Below, piece by piece: positions 7,723 to 14,230 of a stretch of 64,000 nucleotides of DNA (its first letter is position 1; the number at the start of each line of letters is the position of its first letter). The DNA lies in contig NZ_JAPFCC010000001.1 in assembly GCF_025562715.2 (NCBI RefSeq), positions 2,250,501 to 2,314,500 on the forward strand. The letters run 5' to 3'. The position numbers were made by a program, and so were the translations under genes. Source of the stretch: Endozoicomonas gorgoniicola (lineage in GTDB: Bacteria; Pseudomonadota; Gammaproteobacteria; Pseudomonadales; Endozoicomonadaceae). The notes below the pieces were generated by a model, which made no database searches, had not been told where the DNA came from, and was given only the letters and a program-made list of their open reading frames with translations.

Positions 7723-8163
7723 TCAGTATCTGAGGGCTTTACTCATAATAAAGCTGTTCTTGCCCTCGTCGGTCTCATAGGAGACATCGTCCATGAGCTT
7801 GTTAACGATATGCAGCCCCCGGCCACTGCACAGCCAGGCTTCAGGATGATCCGGGTTAATCTCTTCAGGTTCCTGACTATCGATAACATCACTGGGAATA
7901 GAAGCCCCCCAGTCACTGACTGATATATTCATGCTGGTTTTGTCCAACCCTATGCAAATCTCCACAGGGTGCCCTGCCTCATTGCCATAGGCGTGTTCAA
8001 TAGCATTATTCACAATCTCTACCAGGCACAACTCCAGCCGGTTAATTTCTACAGGTGACAGCGTCGTCATAGCACACACGCCTCTTACAGCCATTGCCAC
8101 CAGAGTCGTATTAGAAAGCTGGCTATCGATCTGTAATCTCAGCAGCTGCTTGGAATCAGGCAT
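7723..8163 (-). CDS. RsbW-like anti-sigma factor/serine kinase (HATPase_c)
   Basis: A 146-residue GHKL ATPase of the RsbW/SpoIIAB type. The N box EIVNNAIEHAYGN, a DWG G1 box and the SGRGLHIVNKLMD G2 box are all present. Such proteins phosphorylate a STAS partner on serine and sequester a sigma factor or another target. It starts 2 nt after the STAS gene, so the two are translationally coupled, and is the last gene of a three-gene module. The downstream target is not in view. Confidence 0.88.
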   Translation of the reverse strand: MPDSKQLLRLQIDSQLSNTTLVAMAVRGVCAMTTLSPVEINRLELCLVEIVNNAIEHAYGNEAGHPVEICIGLDKTSMNISVSDWGASIPSDVIDSQEPEEINPDHPEAWLCSGRGLHIVNKLMDDVSYETDEGKNSFIMSKALRY

Positions 8164-8165
8164 AC

Positions 8166-8498
8166 TCAGTCCCCCTGAACAGCATCCGCAACACTATCAT
8201 GCAATGAGAACAGCTTATCCATAGAGGTCAGGTCGAACAGGTCTTTAACCGCAGGCTGGGCTGAAGCCAGGGCAAACAAGCCGGAACCGGCTGTTTTTTT
8301 CAATCCGGCAACCAGTGAACCAAGACCGCTGCTGTCCATGAAACGAACCTGGGACAGATCTACTACTATTTTCTCCTTCCCCGAATCAATCTGGTCAAAC
8401 AGGAACACTTTGAATGACTCTGCAATCGAAGCATCCAACCGGCTCTCATCCACCAGAACCACTGTATAAGCACCCTCTTCCCGTGTTTCAAATGCCAT
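8166..8498 (-). CDS. STAS-domain anti-anti-sigma factor
   Basis: A 110-residue single STAS domain. The phosphorylation loop VRFMDSSGLGSLV places the acceptor serine at residue 56 or 57. In partner switching, the unphosphorylated STAS protein binds the RsbW-like kinase and frees its target, while kinase and PP2C phosphatase set the phosphorylation state. It lies between the genes for exactly those two partners, 18 nt after the phosphatase gene. It is similar in arrangement to HsbA/HsbR of Pseudomonas. Confidence 0.9.
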   Translation of the reverse strand: MAFETREEGAYTVVLVDESRLDASIAESFKVFLFDQIDSGKEKIVVDLSQVRFMDSSGLGSLVAGLKKTAGSGLFALASAQPAVKDLFDLTSMDKLFSLHDSVADAVQGD

Positions 8499-8516
8499 GG
8501 TTCCCTCCCAGGCTAT

Positions 8517-9710
8517 TCAAGGTTTCCATTCCAAAATCAGGAAAGTGACATCATCTTCAAACGATTCGCCATGATTCCAGTCCCTGACCTGTTGCTCAAT
8601 CCGATCAACCGTTTGTTCCAGACTATCAGAAAAACTATCCTTCAGACACGCCAACAAGCGATCCTGCCCAAACTGTTCGCCACTGTCATTTTCACACTCC
8701 GTGATACCATCGGAATAAAGGAACAGACGGTCACCGGGATGTAACTGGATACTGGTCGATTCATACTCCATATCCGGCATCATGCCAATCGGAACCCCTC
8801 CGCCGGCTACGGGTTCAACCCTGGATTGTGAAATCTGTAACCATAATGGGGGCGGATGCCCAGCCTGTGATATCTGCACCTGCCCGGTACGACTGTTAAT
8901 CAGTCCATAGGCAATGGTGAAATAGAGCATCGACTCGGCAGTAGCCTGAAAACGCCGGTTCAGACTAACCAGAACTCTTTCTACAGGGCGAACCTTATAG
9001 AACGGCGACTTATCCATAAAGTCTTTAACAATGCCGCCCCGGTCTGAGGTTTCAGACATAATATTGTTCAGGGTGAAGCTAAACAGTGCCGACGGTATAC
9101 CGTGACCTGCCACATCAAGCTGATAAAAGCTGACATGCTCGCCATCCAGTGCCTGATAACCAAACATATCCCCACCGAGAATACGACTGGGCTGGAAAAA
9201 CCAGTTAAAGCTGACATGCTGAATAGTGGCTGGCTGACAGAGTAGTCCTGCCTGAGTGGCAGCAGCGGATTCAAGATCTTTTTCGATAATTTCAATTGCC
9301 CTGGAAATCTGACGGTTTCGCTCTTCCAGGGTGCTTTCCAGCTGAATAATCCGCATACCGGCATTAAGCCTTGCATCCAGCTCCTCGAAATTCACAGGCT
9401 TGGTGAGAAAATCATCCGCGCCGCAGTTCATACCTTCGACAACCGCTTCTCGTTCCGTTTTGCCCGTTAGCAGAATAAAGTAGGTGTAATGTTCAATCTC
9501 ACTGCTACGGATAGCTTTCAACAGATCAATGCCATCCATTTCCGGCATAATCCAGTCACTGATCACAATCCTGACCGTTTTATCCTGCTGTAATATCGCC
9601 AGAGCTTCTTTGCCGTCTGCCGCTTCGAGTACCTGGTGACCTTTCTTGCGTAACACCACCGACAGCATAAGGCGCTGGTCTTTGGCATCTTCAACAATAA
9701 GAATATTCAT
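8517..9710 (-). CDS. Response regulator with PP2C/SpoIIE-type phosphatase output
   Basis: A 397-residue protein. The receiver domain (1-120) has phospho-acceptor Asp52 in VISDWIMPEMDG and the TKP lysine. A short helical linker (about 120-160) leads to a SpoIIE/PP2C phosphatase domain (about 170-395) with GGDMFGY, DVAGHGIPSALFS and DDVTFLILEW metal-binding motifs. It probably dephosphorylates the adjacent STAS protein in response to an unlinked histidine kinase; none is encoded nearby. It is the first gene of the module and is HsbR/RsbU-like. Confidence 0.9.
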   Translation of the reverse strand: MNILIVEDAKDQRLMLSVVLRKKGHQVLEAADGKEALAILQQDKTVRIVISDWIMPEMDGIDLLKAIRSSEIEHYTYFILLTGKTEREAVVEGMNCGADDFLTKPVNFEELDARLNAGMRIIQLESTLEERNRQISRAIEIIEKDLESAAATQAGLLCQPATIQHVSFNWFFQPSRILGGDMFGYQALDGEHVSFYQLDVAGHGIPSALFSFTLNNIMSETSDRGGIVKDFMDKSPFYKVRPVERVLVSLNRRFQATAESMLYFTIAYGLINSRTGQVQISQAGHPPPLWLQISQSRVEPVAGGGVPIGMMPDMEYESTSIQLHPGDRLFLYSDGITECENDSGEQFGQDRLLACLKDSFSDSLEQTVDRIEQQVRDWNHGESFEDDVTFLILEWKP

Positions 9711-9756
9711 GCCTGAGCTATCGGCATGGACGGTTGGGACTAAAATTCTGAGATGA

Positions 9757-9786
9757 AAGAGGCTGATACCGGAAAAGTATCAGCCT
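9757..9786 (-). terminator. Terminator after nagZ
   Basis: AGGCTGATAC and GTATCAGCCT form a perfect 10-bp stem with a 7-nt loop just past the nagZ stop. A modest T-rich tail (CTTTCATCT) follows on the minus strand. Confidence 0.7.
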
Positions 9787-9795
9787 GATAAGCTG

Positions 9796-10815
9796 TCAGC
9801 CAAAACGCTGATGTAGATAATCAATGCGATCCTTGCAGGAAAGATACCGCTCCGAAGTCGTCAATTCCTCATAGTCCACAGCGGCAGAAGCCTTAAGCGT
9901 TGAAATATCCGAGCGCTGACGGCTCAATCGTACCAATTCGGGCAACACCTCCATGGCTCCAATCCTGCTGCTGAGAATAAGCAGGTCACAACCCGCCGCC
10001 AGTGACTGTTCAACACGATTCAGGAAGCTTCCCGCAGAGGCTGCTCCTTCCATGGTCAGGCAATCACTGATAACAACACCTGTAAAACCCAGCTGGCCTC
10101 TCAGAATGTCCTGCAGCCAGCGACGGGAAAATCCGGCAGGCTGATCGTCTACTTCAGAAAACACAATATGGGCAGGCATCACCGCATCGGCACCCTGCTC
10201 TATGATTTCCCTGAAAGGCAGCATATCACTGGCAGCAATCTCATCGAAAGAACGATCATCCCGGGGCAGTACCTGATGAGAATCCCCGTCAACATTGCCA
10301 TGACCCGGAAAATGCTTTATCACACAGGCCATTCCAGCTTCCCGAACGCCTTCAATCCAGGCGGTTGTCAGTTGAATCACCTGTTCAGGTTCCGAACCAA
10401 ATGCCCGATCCCCGACAATATCCGTTTTGCCAAGGTCAAGATCCAGCACTGGTGCAAGACTCAGATCAACATCCATAGCCAGTAGCTCCGACGCCATCAG
10501 CCAGCCCGTATCTCTGGCCAGTTTCAATGCGCCCTGAGGATCTCTTTGATAGTAACGCGACAGCTGCCCGGCTGCCGGCAAGCGCACAAACCCTTCCTTA
10601 AATCGCTGAACCCGACCACCTTCATGATCCACCATGATGATCAGGTCGGAACGTACCTGTCGTATATCCTGAACCAAAGCGTGTAACTGTTCACGACTGG
10701 AATAGTTTCGTGCAAACAGCAACACTCCGGCAATACCAGTATGTGCCAGAAAATCCCGGTCGGCACTGGTCAGCTCAGTTCCCGGCAGATCAACGATCAG
10801 AACACCTTGCTTCAT
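9796..10815 (-). CDS. nagZ: Beta-N-acetylhexosaminidase NagZ
   Basis: A 339-residue glycoside hydrolase family 3 enzyme. NagZ removes GlcNAc from GlcNAc-anhydromuropeptides in the cytoplasm during peptidoglycan recycling. In many bacteria this feeds AmpC beta-lactamase induction. The substrate-binding KHFPGHG, the Asp/His pair around His180, and the catalytic Asp251 in VVISDCLTMEGA are all present. I chose the ATG at 10815, preceded by AGGGGG, over an in-frame start 48 nt upstream. It follows the L,D-transpeptidase gene by 47 nt, probably as one operon. Confidence 0.95.
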   Translation of the reverse strand: MKQGVLIVDLPGTELTSADRDFLAHTGIAGVLLFARNYSSREQLHALVQDIRQVRSDLIIMVDHEGGRVQRFKEGFVRLPAAGQLSRYYQRDPQGALKLARDTGWLMASELLAMDVDLSLAPVLDLDLGKTDIVGDRAFGSEPEQVIQLTTAWIEGVREAGMACVIKHFPGHGNVDGDSHQVLPRDDRSFDEIAASDMLPFREIIEQGADAVMPAHIVFSEVDDQPAGFSRRWLQDILRGQLGFTGVVISDCLTMEGAASAGSFLNRVEQSLAAGCDLLILSSRIGAMEVLPELVRLSRQRSDISTLKASAAVDYEELTTSERYLSCKDRIDYLHQRFG

Positions 10816-10862
10816 TAATAGCCCCCTGGATAACTCATAGATAGCTTTGTGAAAAGTCCACA

Positions 10863-11351
10863 CTAATCCTCAAGAATATCAATCGTCGTACCTGCAGGAA
10901 TCCGGTCATACAGGTCGATAATGTCCGCTCCATGCATTCTTATACACCCCCTGGAACCGGGCTTACCCATTTCAGCAGTATCCGGCGAACCGTGAATATA
11001 GATGTAGCGTCGCATGGTATCGACATTCCCCAGGCGATTAAAACCCGGCTCCAGACCACTTAACCACATAATACGCGACAGTATCCAGTCTTTACGACCC
11101 GGATACTTTGCCTTTAACGCCTCAGAATACACTTCTCCGGTAAAACGACGACTTTCAAATACGGCATGTTGTGGCAGGCCGCCCCCGATTTTGGCACGAA
11201 CAACATGCCGGCCCAGGGGAGTTTGCCAGCTGCCTTCCTGCTGGCCTGTACCTTTACTGGCTGTAGACACCGGGTAATGAACCCACTGACCATCATCCTG
11301 AATCAGAATCAGTTCCTGACTGGGAATATGAACCGTTATATGCACAATCAT
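10863..11351 (-). CDS. L,D-transpeptidase (YkuD domain) without signal peptide
   Basis: A 162-residue YkuD-domain protein with the catalytic signature His120-Gly ... SRGCIRMH (nucleophile Cys136). The family cross-links or trims peptidoglycan stem peptides. No export signal is visible, so it may act on cytoplasmic muropeptides, which fits its place directly upstream of nagZ. An LD-carboxypeptidase-like recycling role is possible but inferred. Length is close to the catalytic domain alone. Confidence 0.88.
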   Translation of the reverse strand: MIVHITVHIPSQELILIQDDGQWVHYPVSTASKGTGQQEGSWQTPLGRHVVRAKIGGGLPQHAVFESRRFTGEVYSEALKAKYPGRKDWILSRIMWLSGLEPGFNRLGNVDTMRRYIYIHGSPDTAEMGKPGSRGCIRMHGADIIDLYDRIPAGTTIDILED

Positions 11352-11414
11352 TCAGCCTTTTTTTAACACTATCCGGTTATCGGCATAACCAGACTATCAA
11401 TCCAGTGTGTGATA

Positions 11415-12041
11415 TCAGGTATGCGCTCGCAGACCTGCCGCCATAAAAGGTACCATGCGGCGCAGGATCGTCACCATAGAATCTTCTATCGCGAAATCGC
11501 GTCTGGCAATAGACTGCAGGGTTTCCACACCAGACATAGTAAAAACAGCAGAGCCCAGGATAAAGTAGGTACGCCAGAACATCTCGGCAGGTGGTAATGT
11601 CGGACAGGCACTTTTCAGTAACAGATAGTAGCGGTGAAAAGCTTTGCCATAAGCTTCTGTCAGATAGTGTTTAAGGTGTCCCTGGTTCTGACTGTAGGCA
11701 AGCCCTAACAGTTTCATAAAGGTCGACAGGTCATCATTATGTCGCGGCTGTACCGCTATGATCTGGTCAACCAGCAGGTTAAGCACAGCCTCCAGTTCAG
11801 GCGGCTCATCATCATCCAGAGCATCCAGACTGTTCTGCAGGTTGGCTGCAAATGGGTCAAGGTAACGGGCAAACACTGCCTGAATCAGGACTTTCTTTGA
11901 CCCAAAGTGATAATTGACCGCTGCAAGGTTAACCCCGGCTTTGCCCGTAATCGATCTTAGCGAAGTTTCCGCAAAGCCATGTTCAGCGAAGAGCGCTTCC
12001 GCCGTATCAAGAATTTTTGTAACCGTATCTCCCTGTCCCAT
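11415..12041 (-). CDS. psrA: TetR-family fatty-acid-responsive regulator PsrA
   Basis: A 208-residue TetR regulator. The N-terminal HTH ILDTAEALFAEHGFAETSLRSIT followed by AGVNLAAVNYHFGSKK closely matches Pseudomonas PsrA. PsrA binds CAAAC-N2-4-GTTTG palindromes, is released by long-chain fatty acids, represses fadBA and itself, and in Pseudomonas activates rpoS. Its position next to lexA-sulA and nagZ is the same as in Pseudomonas. A perfect 16-bp palindrome sits just upstream (12060-12075), implying autorepression. GGAG 9 nt before ATG supports the start. Confidence 0.9.
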   Translation of the reverse strand: MGQGDTVTKILDTAEALFAEHGFAETSLRSITGKAGVNLAAVNYHFGSKKVLIQAVFARYLDPFAANLQNSLDALDDDEPPELEAVLNLLVDQIIAVQPRHNDDLSTFMKLLGLAYSQNQGHLKHYLTEAYGKAFHRYYLLLKSACPTLPPAEMFWRTYFILGSAVFTMSGVETLQSIARRDFAIEDSMVTILRRMVPFMAAGLRAHT

Positions 12042-12059
12042 GCCTGTACTCTCCGAGTT

Positions 12060-12075
12060 TTAAACAGCTGTTTAA
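12060..12075. promoter_or_regulatory. PsrA-type operator in the psrA promoter
   Basis: TTAAACAGCTGTTTAA is a perfect 16-bp palindrome containing AAAC-N4-GTTT, the core of the known PsrA binding site. It is 19 nt upstream of the psrA start. A second short AAAC/GTTT palindrome lies at 12083-12091. Confidence 0.7.
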
Positions 12076-12161
12076 TACTTTCGTTTTAAACATAATCGCT
12101 GTCAAGAAAATAGACCGAAACAGATACGATCAGTGATATACAGCTTGAAACAGCAGATTTA

Positions 12162-12177
12162 CTGTATATAATTACAG
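12162..12177 (+). promoter_or_regulatory. LexA (SOS) box 1 upstream of lexA
   Basis: CTGTATATAATTACAG matches the CTGT-N8-ACAG SOS consensus with an AT-rich core. It lies 30 nt before the lexA start. Confidence 0.92.
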
Positions 12178-12180
12178 TCA

Positions 12181-12196
12181 CTGTATAAAAAAACAG
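12181..12196 (+). promoter_or_regulatory. LexA (SOS) box 2 upstream of lexA
   Basis: CTGTATAAAAAAACAG is a second CTGT-N8-ACAG box, 3 nt after the first and 10 nt before the lexA ATG. Paired boxes at lexA are known from other gammaproteobacteria and give tight autorepression. Confidence 0.9.
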
Positions 12197-12206
12197 ATTA
12201 ACCACC

Positions 12207-12806
12207 ATGATTAAGCTCACCAAAAGACAGTCTGAAATACTGGAACTCATCAAATCTCATATCGAAAGTACTGGCTTCCCACCAACACGGGCCGAGATTG
12301 CCAAAACATTCGGTTTCCGCTCCCCTAATGCTGCCGAAGAACACCTGCGAGCCCTGGCGCGAAAAGGCGCTATTGAGATGACCCCCGGAGCGTCCCGTGG
12401 CATTCGTATTCCTGATACGGTCAATACCGACGGTCTTCCGGTGGTTGGTCAGGTGGCTGCCGGTAGTCCGATTCTGGCGCAGGAACACATTGAAAACCAC
12501 CTGCAACTCAAAGGCGACTTTTTTACTCCCAGAGCTGACTTTCTGCTGCGTGTAAAAGGCATGAGTATGAAAGATATCGGCATTCTGGATGGTGATCTGC
12601 TTGCGGTTCACAAGACCACTGACGTGCGTAATGGTCAGGTAGTTGTGGCACGCATTGACGACGAAGTCACCGTAAAACGTTTTGAGAAAAAAAAGAACAC
12701 CGTACTGCTGCACCCTGAAAACGAAGAGTTCGAAACCATTGTCGTTGATTTGACTCAGGACCTGTTTGCCATTGAAGGCTTGAGTGTCGGTGTAATCAGG
12801 CACTGA
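12207..12806 (+). CDS. lexA: SOS repressor LexA
   Basis: A 199-residue protein with N-terminal winged HTH (1-65: TKRQSEILELI, FPPTRAEIAKTFGF) and a C-terminal S24 autoprotease domain. The self-cleavage site is Ala85-Gly86 in QVAAGSP. The catalytic dyad is Ser120 (KGMSM) and Lys157 (VTVKRF), as in E. coli LexA shifted by one. LexA represses DNA-damage genes until RecA filaments trigger cleavage. Two SOS boxes overlie its promoter, and sulA follows in the same operon. Confidence 0.97.
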   Translation: MIKLTKRQSEILELIKSHIESTGFPPTRAEIAKTFGFRSPNAAEEHLRALARKGAIEMTPGASRGIRIPDTVNTDGLPVVGQVAAGSPILAQEHIENHLQLKGDFFTPRADFLLRVKGMSMKDIGILDGDLLAVHKTTDVRNGQVVVARIDDEVTVKRFEKKKNTVLLHPENEEFETIVVDLTQDLFAIEGLSVGVIRH

Positions 12807-12830
12807 TGTCATTCGTGGAGGAGGAAGTTT

Positions 12831-13244
12831 ATGCGAACGCACACAGTCACTCATTCAAGGGAATCAGACCAGCCCAGAGTAAATGAATTGATTCTGTCCG
12901 GCCCTGCATGGCAATCAGGACTGTTTCTATCCCCAGTCCTGTCCAAACTGGCTAACGAAGAAGAACAGCGCTGGCTCACCCTGATCCTGTCTGACAACAA
13001 TCCTAGCCAAACCATTAAGTGGCTAAAGTCAGAGGGTATCAGCAGCTGCAATGTCAGGGTACTCAACCGTGCCAGCCGCAAACAACCACTGGATCTCACA
13101 TTCCAAGCGCTTGCCTGTGGCACCAGCCATACTGTGATCAGCTGGATAAACCAGATGGATCAGGAAGACCTTTCCAGGCTCGAAGATGCTGCCCGCAGCG
13201 GGCAGTGTAACTGCCTGACCATCAGAAGCAGGGATGCGGCCTGA
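12831..13244 (+). CDS. sulA: SOS cell-division inhibitor SulA
   Basis: A 137-residue SulA-family protein. The core VNELILSGPAWQSGLFLSPVLSKL and the SEGISSCNVRVLNR segment match the family. SulA binds FtsZ and blocks division until DNA damage is repaired. It lies 24 nt after lexA, with a GGAGGAGG ribosome site. It is thus under the two SOS boxes upstream of lexA, the lexA-sulA arrangement of Pseudomonas. Lon, which degrades SulA in E. coli, is also encoded in this window. Confidence 0.92.
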   Translation: MRTHTVTHSRESDQPRVNELILSGPAWQSGLFLSPVLSKLANEEEQRWLTLILSDNNPSQTIKWLKSEGISSCNVRVLNRASRKQPLDLTFQALACGTSHTVISWINQMDQEDLSRLEDAARSGQCNCLTIRSRDAA

Positions 13245-13266
13245 AAGCTTGTGAGGAAAATGCGGG

Positions 13267-13512
13267 TCAGTGCAGCACCCGGTGTTCGCAGGTGTCGTCT
13301 TCATTCCGGTATGGGCTGGTAACCGCTGCCAGCTCCAGCATCCCGGCATCAAACATCGCTTTAGCCACCTGCAGATAGTCTTCCAGCAGGCATCTGTGAG
13401 CCTCGTCAGAAAACTTAAGGGTCAGCAGCGGTTCAACATCTGGTTCGTCACTGCGACGCAGTACGATTTCTCCCGTCCTGAGTTCAACAATTTCCAGAGG
13501 CGATGCAGACAT
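13267..13512 (-). CDS. Small conserved protein of unknown function
   Basis: An 81-residue acidic protein starting MSASPLEIVELRTGEIVLRR. I recall a small hypothetical gene in the same sulA-topA interval of Pseudomonas. No motif suggests a function. CGGAG lies about 10 nt before the ATG. It points toward sulA and away from topA. Confidence 0.65.
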   Translation of the reverse strand: MSASPLEIVELRTGEIVLRRSDEPDVEPLLTLKFSDEAHRCLLEDYLQVAKAMFDAGMLELAAVTSPYRNEDDTCEHRVLH

Positions 13513-13646
13513 AAAGATTCACTCCGTATTAACCGAGACAACAGACTGAATCATAAAAGTGAAAAATTCAAGTGGGTGACAGGAAGATAAATTAAAAATG
13601 AGAGACACGTCAAATTCTACCAATAACATTGATCAAACAGTGTTGA

Positions 13647-14132
13647 CTACCATTCAAGGTTGAAATTCCGGAAATGTCCGACCAGATCTTTAAATCGCTT
13701 CAAACCGTCCTTTCCACCGTCTACAGTCAGAATGGCGTCATTACCCTCTCCTTCCTGATTGACCCACTGAATCAAGCCGTTGCCTTGTGGTAGCCCTTCA
13801 TACTGGTAAGGAATAAAGAGATTCTGCCAGTATACTTCCAGCTGTTTTAACCAACCGTTATCTAAGAGGGCTTCCAACTGTGTAAACTCAGAAGCGGCTT
13901 CACCCTTCTCCCTGATCAGCGACAGGGCTTCAGTAAACGATGGCGCTACATCACACGAAACGCGATAGGATTCCAGGATTTCAGCCAGCAAAGATCGCCA
14001 GGCCAGTTGCAGCTGCAGTAGAAAACCTTCCCTGAAAGCGGGGGCTTCCTGATGCTCAGCCGACTCCCAGGCATTCAGTTGAATACGGGCAAAGTGTAAC
14101 CTTTTATTGGTGTTTGCAGACCAGTCCGACAT
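13647..14132 (-). CDS. DUF6586-like conserved protein
   Basis: A 161-residue soluble protein with the N-terminal TNKRLHFARIQLNAW segment. It resembles the short hypothetical protein encoded beside topA in Pseudomonas (DUF6586 type). Predicted mostly helical, no signal peptide, function unknown. CAGGGA precedes the ATG. It lies downstream of topA on the same strand, after the topA terminator. Confidence 0.65.
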   Translation of the reverse strand: MSDWSANTNKRLHFARIQLNAWESAEHQEAPAFREGFLLQLQLAWRSLLAEILESYRVSCDVAPSFTEALSLIREKGEAASEFTQLEALLDNGWLKQLEVYWQNLFIPYQYEGLPQGNGLIQWVNQEGEGNDAILTVDGGKDGLKRFKDLVGHFRNFNLEW

Positions 14133-14181
14133 GATAATCCCTGTTTACACAAATCAACACGTTAATGAATGGCATCAGAAG

Positions 14182-14214
14182 AAAAAAAGCCTCCGTCAGT
14201 TGTGGCAGAGGCTT
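14182..14214 (-). terminator. Rho-independent terminator of topA
   Basis: On the minus strand AAGCCTCTGCC pairs with GG-GAGGCTT around a short loop, followed by seven T, 16 nt past the topA stop. Confidence 0.88.
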
Positions 14215-14230
14215 CGCAGGATCAGGACAT

